Origin: CAZQFV01 sp964613665 | GTDB taxonomy: Bacteria > Chloroflexota > Chloroflexia > DTKN01 | Direction: 5' to 3' | NCBI GenBank assembly: GCA_964613665.1 | Contig: CAZTIG010000019.1 | Span: 1-64,000 of the forward strand | Length of the DNA stretch: 64,000 nucleotides | Part shown: positions 32,942-43,700 of the stretch, piece by piece | How the letters are laid out: the number at the start of each line of letters is the position of its first letter | Numbering within the stretch: position 1 is the stretch's first letter | Made by a program: the position numbers and the translations under genes | Notes under the pieces: model-generated | The model's input: only the letters and a program-made list of their open reading frames with translations | The model's database searches: none | Told to the model about the DNA's origin: nothing

Positions 32942-33418
32942 CTAGCCCTTCCCCGGCAGCTTGCGCATGAGGTCGGCCATCTCGATGGCTCCGAGGGCGG
33001 CGTCAAAGCCCTTGTTGCCGGCCTTGGTCCCGGCACGCTCGATGGCCTGCTCGATCGTGTCGGTGGTCAGAACGCCAAAGAGGACCGGCACGCCGGTCTG
33101 CAGGCCTACGGCGGCGATCCCCTTGGACACCTCGGCGGCAACATAGTCAAAGTGCGGCGTGGAGCCGCGGATGACCGCTCCCAGGCAGATGACCGCGTCG
33201 TACTGCCCGCTCTCGGCCATGCACCGGGCCACCAGCGGGATCTCGAACGCTCCCGGGACCCAGGCGACGACGACGTCATCGTCCGCCACTCCATGCCGGC
33301 CGAGGGCGTCCCTGGCCCCCTCCAGCAGCTTACGGCTGATGAACTCGTTGAACCGCGCCACCACCAGCGCGAAGCGCAGCCCCGCGCCCACCAACTGACC
33401 CTCGTACACCGTGCCCAT
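32942..33418 (-). CDS. ribH: 6,7-dimethyl-8-ribityllumazine synthase
   Basis: The product has 158 residues, the normal family length. The ATG at 33418 follows AGGGA. Motifs are LVVARFNEFISRKLLEGA near the N-terminus, WVPGAFEIPLVA, CLGAVIRGSTPHFDYVAAEV with the catalytic His, and PVLFGVLTTDTIEQA. It joins 5-amino-6-ribitylaminouracil with dihydroxybutanone phosphate in riboflavin synthesis, usually as a 60-mer shell. No other rib gene is nearby and no FMN riboswitch is seen; the leader holds a heptad repeat. It may be read from the upstream signalling operon. Confidence 0.95.
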   Translation of the reverse strand: MGTVYEGQLVGAGLRFALVVARFNEFISRKLLEGARDALGRHGVADDDVVVAWVPGAFEIPLVARCMAESGQYDAVICLGAVIRGSTPHFDYVAAEVSKGIAAVGLQTGVPVLFGVLTTDTIEQAIERAGTKAGNKGFDAALGAIEMADLMRKLPGKG

Positions 33419-33429
33419 CGTTTCCCTCT

Positions 33430-33471
33430 CTTGCTTCTTGTTTCTTGCATCCTGCATCTTGACCCTTGCCA
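33430..33471. repeat. Heptad array abutting the hydrolase stop codon
   Basis: Six 7-base units read CTTGCTT, CTTGTTT, CTTGCAT, CCTGCAT, CTTGACC, CTTGCCA on the plus strand. The TAG stop of the minus-strand hydrolase occupies 33472-33474, so the array begins at the stop codon. Its other side lies 12 bases from the ribH start. Confidence 0.85.
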
Positions 33472-34320
33472 CTACAGGAACTCGGCCTGCTTGTACCTGC
33501 GCTTCCACTCCTCCTTCAGGGCGACGACCTGGCCGATCTCGCTCCCCAGGAAATCCTTGAGCAGGCGGTTGAACCTGCTGGGCTCGTCCAGGAAGGGAAA
33601 GTGCCGGCAGCCCTCCAGAACGACCACCTGCGCCGTGGCCACATTGCCGTCGGTGAAGAAGGCGGCCTGGTCCGCGCTCACGAACTCGTCCTTCTCACCA
33701 AAGACGACCAGGGTGTGGGTGTAGAGCTGCTTCAGGCCGGGGCGCAGATCCATCTCCACCATGTTGGCAAGGCTCTGCTGCACGGCCGCCTGGTCCAGCT
33801 TCTCGGTGTCCTTGGCGATGTCGTCGTACAGGTCGCCCCACTCGGACGAGACGCGCTTCAGTGCCCGCAGCCACTGTCCGGTCAGGGCCCGCGGGCCGGC
33901 CATCAGCCGCGAAAGCGGGCTGCGCACCGCGCGCATGGCACTGGACAACCCTCCCCCGTGGATCGGCGCATCGATAACGGCCAGCTTGGTCACCCGCTGG
34001 GGACGCTCCAACGCGATCCGCAGCGCCACCACCCCGCCCAGGGCGTGCCCGATCAGCGCGGCCTGGGCGATGCCCAGCCCGTCCAGGAAGTCGCCGACCA
34101 TGCGCACATAGTCCTCGACGCCGTAGCAGTTGCCGGGCTTGTCGGAATCGCCGTACCCCCAAAAGTCCATCGCGTAAGTACGGTAGCTGTCGGCCAGTGC
34201 CTCCATCGTGGGCATCCAGTAGCGCCACGAGCCCAGCCAGCCATGCAGAAGCAGGACCGGCTTGCCGCGGCCAAAGACCTCGTAGTGGATGATCCCGTTG
34301 TCCAGCAAGATGGCGCTCAT
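33472..34320 (-). CDS. Alpha/beta-hydrolase fold protein lacking the nucleophile Ser
   Basis: The product has 282 residues. The ATG at 34320 is used; an in-frame GTG 15 bases earlier with AGGA upstream is a real alternative. The fold is clear: VLLLHGWLGSWRYW (oxyanion region), MDFWGYGDSDKP, a later Asp in VVFGEKDEFVSADQ and His in LEGCRHFPFLDEP. The nucleophile elbow reads LIGHALGG, with Ala93 where Ser (or Asp/Cys) is expected. Either the protein is not a hydrolase, or it acts by another mechanism. It follows the response regulator by 21 bases and probably belongs to that operon. Confidence 0.82.
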   Translation of the reverse strand: MSAILLDNGIIHYEVFGRGKPVLLLHGWLGSWRYWMPTMEALADSYRTYAMDFWGYGDSDKPGNCYGVEDYVRMVGDFLDGLGIAQAALIGHALGGVVALRIALERPQRVTKLAVIDAPIHGGGLSSAMRAVRSPLSRLMAGPRALTGQWLRALKRVSSEWGDLYDDIAKDTEKLDQAAVQQSLANMVEMDLRPGLKQLYTHTLVVFGEKDEFVSADQAAFFTDGNVATAQVVVLEGCRHFPFLDEPSRFNRLLKDFLGSEIGQVVALKEEWKRRYKQAEFL

Positions 34321-34341
34321 GGCACGACCCGCCACTGCGTC

Positions 34342-34722
34342 CTAGCTCTTCTTGCCACCCAGAATCCCCTTGACCTTGGAGATCAGCTCCTCCGGCGCAA
34401 ACGGCTTCAGGATATAGTCCGCCGCCCCCAGGCTCATGCCCTCCTCGATTTCCTGTCGCTGCCCCTTGGCCGAGAGGAAAAGGATCGGCACATCCCTGAG
34501 CCCGTCGATCTCCTTCAGCCGCCGGCAGGCCTCGTAGCCGTTCATCCGCGGCATCTTGATGTCCAACACGATCAGATCGGGCGGGTCCTGCTGCGCCTTC
34601 TCCACTGCCTCGAGCCCGTTGCGCGCCTCGATGACTTCGAAGCCCCCCACTGTCCGCAGGCTGAACGCGGTCATGAAGAGGACATCCGGCTCATCGTCGG
34701 CGACGAGGATCTTCTTGCTCAT
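34342..34722 (-). CDS. Single-domain response regulator (CheY-like)
   Basis: The product has 126 residues and consists of a receiver domain only. The acidic pair is Asp9-Asp10, the phosphorylation site Asp54 (LIVLDIKMP), the switch Ser84 and the conserved Lys106 (YILKPF). The ATG at 34722 overlaps the TGA of the giant kinase by four bases (ATGA), so its translation is coupled to that gene and the two proteins probably signal together. No output domain is present. Confidence 0.95.
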   Translation of the reverse strand: MSKKILVADDEPDVLFMTAFSLRTVGGFEVIEARNGLEAVEKAQQDPPDLIVLDIKMPRMNGYEACRRLKEIDGLRDVPILFLSAKGQRQEIEEGMSLGAADYILKPFAPEELISKVKGILGGKKS

Positions 34723-37700
34723 TCTGCTGTCGCCTCCATTCTTTTCCTCAGGACCAGTTCCATCTCGCTGACCAGTTCTGCTGCCGTGAACGGTTTGGTC
34801 AGGAAGCTCTCCGCTCCCAGACCCAGTACCTGCACGCGGTCGCGCTCCTTGTCCACCGAACTCGCGGTGATGACGATGATCGGGATGTCGCGGGTGTCCT
34901 CCCGCATCTTCAGCCGCGTGATTACCTCGCGGCCATCCAGCTTGGGCATGCGCAGGTCCAGCAGGATCACGTCGGGCGGCGAGGACACCACCGCCTCCAG
35001 GACGGCCTCGCCATCCCCGGCCTCCTGGACCTCACACCCCTGCTCCTGCAGCACCCGGCGCAGCCACCCGACGATGTCGGGGTCGTCGTCGCCCACCAGG
35101 ACCCGGGCGATCGCCCTGCCCGATCCCAAGACGCGGCGGATCGTGGCCAGGAGCTCGGTCTCGTCCAGCGGCTTGGGCAAAAAGTCCACCGCGCCCATGG
35201 CCATCAGGTTCTCGCGTTCGGCGACGATCGAGATGATCACGACCGGGATGTCGGCGGTGCGCTCGTCGGCCTTGAGTTGCTCCAACACCTCAAAGCCCCC
35301 CATGCCGGCCATCAGGATATCCAGGGTGATCAGGTGCGGCACCTCGCGGCGGGCGATCTCCAGTGCCTGCTCCCCGCGGTGGGCCACGCTTACTGTGTAG
35401 CCAGCGCGCTCGAGTTGGTGGCGCAGCAGGTCGCCGATGTGCGGATCGTCGTCCACCACCAGGATATGGTGGCCGGGACGCGGCACCAGCTCGCCGGCCA
35501 CTGCCGACGCCACCTGCTCCGGCCTGGCCGGCGGCGGTCCCTGCTCCGCCGCCGAGAGGGGCAGGGTGAAGCTGAAGGTGCTGCCCACGTTCAGCTCGCT
35601 CTCCACCCACATCCGGCCGCCGTGCAGCTCGATGAACGACTTGGAGATGGCCAGCCCCAGCCCTGTTCCGCCCACCTCATCCCGCAGCGGGTTGTCCGCC
35701 CGGAAGAAGCGGGTGAAGAGCTTCTTCTGATCCTCCTTGGAGATACCCACGCCCGAGTCGGTAACGCTCACCCGCAGGAACCCATCGGCGCTGGAGGCAG
35801 CGATGGCCAACCGGCCGCCCTCGCGGGTGTACTTGTAGGCGTTGCTGACCAGGTTGGTCAACACCTGGACGACACGCTTGCGGTCCGCATGGACCACCGG
35901 CAGGTCCGGCGGCACCTCTACCTGCAGGTCGAGCTGCTTGCGCTCGATCTCTGTGCGGGCCGACTCGATGACCTCCTCCACCAGGTCAAAGAGCGAGAGT
36001 GGTTCGCGGTTGAGGACGATCCTGCCCGTCTCGACGCGGGAGATGTCGAGGATGTCGTTGATCAGCTCCACCAGCCGGTTGGAGTTGGAGCGCACCACGT
36101 CCAGGAAGCTGCGCTGCATGGGGCTGACCTCGCCCACGGAGCCCAACAGGATCAGGTCCACATACCCCTTGATCGAGGTCAGCGGCGTGCGCAGCTCGTG
36201 CGAGACGGTGGAGATGAACTCGCTCTTGGAGCGGTCGGCCTCCACCTCGCGGGTGATGTCGCGCAGGACAAAGACCGTCCCCAGCGTCTCGCCGGTGTCG
36301 GTGACCACGTCCGCCGAGTGGACATTGATGTAGCGATCGACCAGCTCGAAACGGGCGTGCTCCTCGGCAAAGATGCCGCCCGGCATGAACAGGCCGGGCA
36401 GCTCCTGCGTCGTGCGGCCCTCCAGCTCCTCACGGGCCATGCCCAGGATCTGCTGAGCCGCCGGGTTGGCCAGCAGGATGCGCGACTCGCGGTCCACCAC
36501 GATGACCCCGTCGGCGACGGATTGCAGGATGGCCCGGACCTTGCTGGCCTCCTCCTCCTGGTAGGTCAGCATCTCCGAGAGCCGCAGGGCCTGGTCGTTG
36601 ATATAGCCGTACAGCTCGGCGTTGTGAATGGCCGTGGCCACCTCGCCGGCCAGTGTCGTCAGCAGGCGCATCTGGTCGTCGTCGAAGAAGCCGACCCGCG
36701 GATGGGAGAGCAGGATCGCCCCGACGACCTCCTCGGCCGAGACCAGCGGCACCACGGCGACCGAGTTGACGCCGGCCGGGAGGTCCGGCAGGCCGGCCGC
36801 CTCGGGGGCAGCGCTCAGGTCGGCGATGCGCAGCGGCTCCTGCTTGTCCAGCACGCGCCGCAGGGCCCAGGCCTTGTCCAGGCGGATCGTCTGCCGGCCC
36901 GGGCGCAGGACATACCCCTCGGCGAGCATGGCCCGGCAGACCAGGTCGCCCGTGGCCAGGTCAATCAACAGGACCATGCCCATCGAACGTCCCGTGGCCA
37001 TCGAGGCCAGGTCCATCGTCTTCAGCAGGATCTCGTCCAGGTCGAGCGTGCGCGACAGCTCGGTGGTGATCGTGTGCAGCGCCTCCAGTCGGCTCTTCTC
37101 GTCCTGCAACTGCTGGGTGCGCGCCGCGACCATCTGCTCCAGCTCTTCGGTGAAGCGGCGGATCTCGGCAAAGAGGCGGGCGTTGTCGATGGCGATCGAG
37201 GCCTGTGTCAGGAACGTCTGCAGTACCTCGATATCGTCCATCGTGATCTTGGTGCGCACCTCCTTGGGATAGCCGGCCTCGAGGAGGCCGATGACCTTGC
37301 CCCGCGCCACCAGCGGGGCGAACACCCGCACGAGGTTGGCGTGGCCGTATTCCTCGAACATCTTCCGGTCGAAGCGCTCGTCCCAACCATCGATCACCTC
37401 GGTCCTGCCGCTGCGGACGATGTCGGCCATGATGTCCACGCTGTCCAGCGATCGCCGGCTCGCAGCGATCTGCTCGGGCGATACCCCGAGCCCGCGCACC
37501 GCGCGAACCTCACCGGCCTGCTCGTCCACCAGCGAGATGATGCCGTAGGAGAAGCCGATGGTCGCGGTGACTGCCTCCAGGACGGTGGCGAACAGGGTGT
37601 CCTCTTCCAATGTGCCGGAGATGACCTGGCCGGTCTCCTGCAGCGCGCCGAGCTGGATCAGGCGGGTCTCCAGCTCGGTCCGCGAGGCCTCCAGGTCGCT

Positions 37701-40700
37701 GAACAGACGGGCATTCTGGATGGCCACGGCCGCCGTGCTGGCGATGGTCGAGAGCAGGCGCACGGTGTGCTCGTCGTAGGCACCGGCATGCTCATAGTCC
37801 TGCAGGGCGATGATGCCGACGACGCGGTCCGCGTACACCAGCGGCACGCCGAGCCACGACTGCGCCGCCGTCCCGTGGTGGTCGACGCCGTGGGCCTGGC
37901 AGAAGATGGTCGACTCGCCGTCGATCAGCAGCGGGGCACGCTGGCGAATGACATACTCGGTCAGACCGTTGCCGGCCCGGCGGCTCTGTATCTCCAGCCG
38001 CTGGCCGTACTCGTGATAGACCGGGAAGGACACGGTGTCGCTGCGCTCATCGTACAGCGCCACCAGAAAGTTGCTCGTGTCCACCAGCCGGGCCGCTTCC
38101 TCCCGGATGCGCTGCAGCAGCTCGTCCAGTCGCATCGTCGTGCTGATGGCCCGGCTGACCTCGTTCAGGGCGGTCAGCTCGGCAATGCGCCGCTCGCGCT
38201 CCTGGAAGAGCCGCGCGTTCTCCAGGGCGATGCCGGCATGCTCGGCCAGGCCCGTGAGCAGGGCCTGCTCCTCCGCCGAAAATGTGCGCGCCTCCCGGGC
38301 CATCACGCTGAGGACGCCGAGGATCTTTTGCTGATAGGTGATCGGCACGCCCAGGTAGGCGTGTAGGTCCAGCTCCTGGTCGAACGACGCCCCGGCAGGG
38401 TTGCGGATGTCCTGCTCCATCTGGGCCACGTCGGGGATGACCAGCACCTCGCCCGTCGCGGCCACGTGCCCGGAGAGGCCCTCGCCCACCCGCAGCTTCA
38501 CCTGCGCGAAGCGCTCCGGCAGGCCGATGGCCGCGGCCGGCGCGATCTCCTCGCCCCGGGTCAGCCACAGCGAGACCGTGTCCACCTCCATCTGCCGCCC
38601 GACCACCCCAGCCAACGTCTCCAGCATCTGCTGCAGCTCCATGGTGGAGGTGACGGCCCGCGTGCCCTCCAGAAGCGCCGAAAGCTCGCGCACACGGGAC
38701 TCGAGCACGCGGGACTGCCGCTCGCGCTCCTCGAAGAGGCGGGCGTTCTCGATGGCCACGGCGGCCTGGTGCGCCAGTCCGGAGAGGAACTCCAGGTCCT
38801 GCTTCCCAAAGGCCCCTACCCGCGTCAGGCTGTGCAGGTTGATCACCCCAACCAGCCCGCGCCGGCCGACGAGCGGGGCCGACATGATGGACAGGATCTC
38901 GCCGCTCGAGTCGGTCTGCACGAAGCGCGGATCGGCCCGCGCATCGGCCACGATGTCGGCGCGGCCTTCCCGGCAGACCCAGCCGGCAAAGCCCTCGTCC
39001 AGGCCGAAGCGGACATCCCGACGCACTTCCTGCGGATAGCCGATCAGCGCCGCCACGCCCAGGTCCTGCCTCTCGGGATCCAACAGGAGGACCGAACCGC
39101 GCTCCGCTGCCGGCACGCTCTGCACAGCCGACTCCAGAATCGACTGCAGCAGCACCGGCAGGTCCAGCCGCGTGGCCACGTCCCGGCTGACCTCCAGCAG
39201 CGCATTCACCTGCTGCAGGCGTTGGCGGGTCTCCTCAAAGAGGCGAGCGTTCTCCAGGGCCACTGCGGCCTGGGCTGCCACCGTGGACAGCACCGCCAGG
39301 TCGTCCTGACTGTAGAGGTGCTCGCGGTCGTAGCTCTCGACCCCGATCACCCCGATCACGCGGTCGGCGGCGATCATCGGCACACCCAGCCACGAGCTGG
39401 CCTGCTGTCCGATGCGCGCGATCTTGTGGGCCTCGTCGAACGCCTCCACCTCGGCGGCGGTGTGAAAGAGCAGCGGCTGGCGGTTGCGAATGATGTAGCC
39501 GGTCAGCCCGGTATCCACGCTGTGGCGGGTGGGAGGCTGCAGCTGGCCGTCCAGCACGTCCAGGACCAGCTCCCACTCCTGCAGCTCCTCGTCGTAGAGG
39601 GCCACGTAAAAGTTGCTCGTATCCAGGATGCGGCCGACCTGCTCGTAGATAGCCCGTGCGACCTGGTCCCGCTCCAAGGCCGCGGCGAGGGCCTGTCCTA
39701 CCTCGTTGAGGATCGCCAACTCGGTGATCCGCCGCTCGCGCTCCTGAAAGAGGCGGGCGTTGTCGATGGCGATGGCCGCCTGGGCGGCGATGGTCGAGAA
39801 GAGGGTCAGGTCCTGCGCGCTGTAGGCGTTCTCGCGCTCGTAGCTCTGGATGCCCATCACACCGACGACCTTGTCGGCGGCGATCAGCGGCACGCCCAGC
39901 CAGGAGAGGGCCCGCTCGCCCACCACGGGGATCTGCTCCTCCTCGTGGAAGGCGGCATTCTCGGCGGCGTTGCGCAGCAGCACGGCCCGGCGGTTGCGGA
40001 TGAGGTAGCTGGTCATCCCCACGCCCAGCTTGTGGCGAGCAGTGGGCTGCCGCTCCCCGCGCTCCAGCTGGAAGGCTACTTCCCACTCGCCGGCCGCCTC
40101 GTCGTAGGTGGCGATGTAAAAGTTGGTCGTGTCGAAGACGCGGCTGACCTGCTGGTGCACCGTCTCCAGCAGCTCGCTCAGCTCCAGTGCCGAGGCGAGC
40201 GCCTGGCTGATCTCGTTGAGGATAGCCAGCTCGGCCAGACGCCGCTCGCGCTCCTGGAAGAGGCGGGCGTTGTCGATGGCGATGGCCGCCTGGGCGGCGA
40301 TGGTCGAGAAGAGGGCCATGTCCTGTTCGGTGTAGGCGTTCTCGCGATCGTAGCTCTGGACGGCCATCACGCCGACCACCTTGTCGGCGGCGATCAGCGG
40401 CACGCCCAGCCAGGAAAGAGCCTGCTCGCCCAGCGCGGGGATACCCTGCTGCGCATGGAAGCTGGCGTTCTCGGCGGCGTCACGCAGCAGGAGAGGCTCG
40501 CGGCTGCGGATGATGTGCCCGGTCAGCCCGGCCCCCAGCTTGTGGCGTGCTGGCTGTTGCCGCTCTCCACGCTCCACGTGCAGCGCCGACTGCCACTCCT
40601 GGGCCGGCTCGTCGTACAGGGCGATGTAAAAGTTGGTCGTGTCGAAGACGCGGCTGACCTGCTGGTGCACCGTCTCCAGCAGCTCATTCAGCTCCAGTGC

Positions 40701-43700
40701 CGAGGAGAGCGCCCGGCTGACCTCGTTGAGGATGGCCAGCTCGGCCAGGCGCTGCTCGCGCTCGCGGAAGAGCCGGGCGTTCTGGATGGCCACGGCGACC
40801 TGGTTGGCCACCGTCACCAGGAACTGCCGATCGCGCTCGCTATAGGCACCCCGCCGGTAGGACTGGGCGGCGATGATCCCCACCAGATCCTCGCCCAGGA
40901 GCAGCGGCACCCCCAGGTACGACTGGGTGCGCTCACCCTCCCAACCGGCCAGGCTGACGTACTGCACCATCCCCTGCCGCTCGGCCTCCTCGATGCTGTC
41001 CAGGAGCAGGGGCTGGCGGTGCTCCACCACCCACCCGGCGATGCCGCCCTGGGCCGGCGTCTCCGCAGCATCGTAGAGCGCACCGCGATCCACCACCGGG
41101 CAGAAGCGCAGCCTGCCGTGCTCGGCATCGTGGATGGCGATATAAAAGCCCTCCACGTCGAGCACGCGGGCCTCGGCCAGCCGCTCGTAGATCGACAGCA
41201 GGATCGTGTCCAGGTCCAGCGTCGAGGTCGTCGCCTGGCTGATGCGGTTGAGCACGTTCAGCTCGGCAATGCGGCGCTCGCGCTCGCGGAAGAGGCGGGC
41301 ATTCTCCACGGCGATGGCCGCCTGGTTGGCAAAGATCTCCAGGGCCTCCACCACCCGGCGGGTCGGCCGCCGCCGGTCGAATGGGTTGTCCACCGACATC
41401 ACCCCCAGCAGGCCGCCAGCGCTGGAGTAGAGGGGCACTAGGATGATGTCGCGCACGTGCCACTCATCCTCCGCGGCCTCCTGTTCCTCACCCATGCCGG
41501 GGAAGATGAATATCTGACCCTCGGGCGGCGTCAGGCCGGCCTCCTGGGGGACAAAGTAGGAGCGGCTCAGCTGAAAGTCCTCGCGGAAGAGGTCGCGGTA
41601 GCTCTGCACCGGCGGCCGCGTCCGCTGCAGCTCCTGCAGGTCATCCAACGGGATGCCCGCTGCAGCGACACGCTCCAGCAGTTGCGGGTCGTCCTCGCTC
41701 ACCAGGCTGAAGAGGACCACGCCGAAGCCGACACTGCCGACGACGCCGTAGGCGATCTGGCCGAGGATGTCGGATAGCTCCCGGTCGGCCCGCACCGTGT
41801 TGCCGATCTCCAGGATCTCGCGCAGCTGGGTGGCCCGCTGGCTGACCAGCTCGCGCTGCCCCACCAGCTCCTCGTGGCGGCGCGCGTTGCCGATGGCCAG
41901 GGAGGCCTGGGTGGCCACGGTCTGGGCGAACTGCAGGTCCTCATCGCTGTACGCCTGCACCTGGGTGCTGCGCAGGTTGATCACCCCGACGATGCGCCCC
42001 TCGTAGAGAACCGGCACCGAGAGCGCCGAGCGCGACTCCCGCTTGACGCAGATGGGGCGCGGGTCGGCTGTGGAGTCCGCGACGATCTCGGGCTGACCGG
42101 AGCGGAGGACATCGTCCATCATGCTGCTGCCGCGGCCCAGGCGGAGCTGACGCAGCAGGCGCGCTTCCTCGGAGCTGTAGCCGACCAGGGCCGTGGTCAC
42201 CCGGAAGGCCCCCACCGCTTCGTCGTACATGGCGATGTTGCCGTGGGTCGAGGGGGTGGCCCTGACGGACTCTTCCAGCGCGACCTTGAGGTTGTCCTCG
42301 AGGAGTAGCGTGCTGTTCAGCTCCTGGCCGATGCGCTGCAGCGCCAACATCTGGGCGATGCGCTGGCGCAGCCGCCGCTCGGTCAGCTGGTACAGGCGGG
42401 CGTTGTCGATGGCCACCGCGGCCTGGCCGGCGATGAGGGTGAGCAGGCGCAGGTGGTCCTCGTCGAACGCGTTGGGCCGCTCGCTGATCAGCTCCACCGT
42501 GCCGATGAGGCGCTCGCCGATCAGCATGGGCACGCCCAGGTAGGAGCGCAGCCGGCCGCTGGTGATGGCCTCCTCGCGGCGCGGGCGCACCTCGTGGTAG
42601 GACGCGCAGTCGGCGATCAGCAGGGGCCGGCCGTTGCGGCCCAGCCAGCCGGTGTAGCCCTCGTCCAGACCGTACGTCTCCGCCGAGGCCACGCGAGCCG
42701 TCTCGCCCAGGACCGCGGCGGTGGCAAAGACCTTGCGTTCCGCATCAAAGAGGCAGACCTCGCCCTCGCTGTGTGGGACCATCCGCTGCACGCCCTGGAT
42801 CAGTGCCTCCATCGTCTCCTGGACGCCCAGCGTCGTTCCCAGGCTGCGGTTGATCTCCTGGACAGTCGATAGCTGCTCGGCCCAGCGGCGCGTCCGTTCA
42901 AATAGGCGGGCGTTGACGATGGCTGCGGCGGCCTGGTTGGCCAGGGGCTGTAGCAAGCGCATGTCGCGCTCGCCAAAGGTGCGGCCTTCCATCCCATGGA
43001 GGACGTCCAGGACGCCGAACAGCTCGTCGCCATAGAGCAGCGGGACGGCGATGACCGCCCGGAAGTCGGCGCTCTCGTAGCGCCCGGAGCGACCCCCGAA
43101 GGAGCGGTAGTCGTCCACCCAGAGCGGCTGGCGGGTCTCGGCGACCCGGCCGGCCAGCCCGTCGCCCAGGCCCAGGCGCGTGCCCAGGAACTCGGGGGCC
43201 ATGTTGTAGCTGGCAACCAGCTCGAGCTGGTTCTGCTGCGGGTCAAAGGTGTACAGGCCACCGCTGGTGGCGTCCAACAGCCGCACCGCCCGCTCGATGA
43301 CCGAGCGCAGGATATCGCCCACGTCCAGCTTGCGCGAAAGCTCGAACGAGGCCTCCTGCAGCGCGGCCAGCTCGCGGGTGCGGCGCTGCTCGCGGCTGAA
43401 GAGGCGGGCGTTGTGGATGGCGATCGCCGCATGCTCGGCGAGGTGCTCGACAAACTCCAGGTCGGCCTCGTCGAACGCGCGGATCTGGTCGCTCTCGAGG
43501 TTGATCACTCCCAGGATCTCGTCCTCGCGGCGGATGGGCACGGCCAGCTCCGCGCGGGTCAGCTCGCTGGCGCCGGCATAGTCCGGATCCTGGCCGACAT
43601 CGCGGACCAGGGCCGGCTGCTGCGTACGGGCCACCCTGCCGACGACGCCCTGGCTCAGGGGCCAGGGCTCGCGGCTGTAGCGCTCCAGCACCTCCTGCGG

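Noticed and set aside
32942..33518. An FMN riboswitch before ribH
   Set aside because: The short upstream gap contains only a heptad array; none of the conserved FMN-riboswitch words is present.
39721..40740. The 510-bp repeats as a CRISPR-like or mobile repeat
   Set aside because: They are in-frame GAF domain units inside one coding sequence and have no spacer structure.
35277..41441. Two plus-strand open frames of about 1000 residues opposite the giant kinase
   Set aside because: They are antisense shadows of the GAF array, rich in Gln/His/Gly/Leu, without ribosome sites or recognisable domains.
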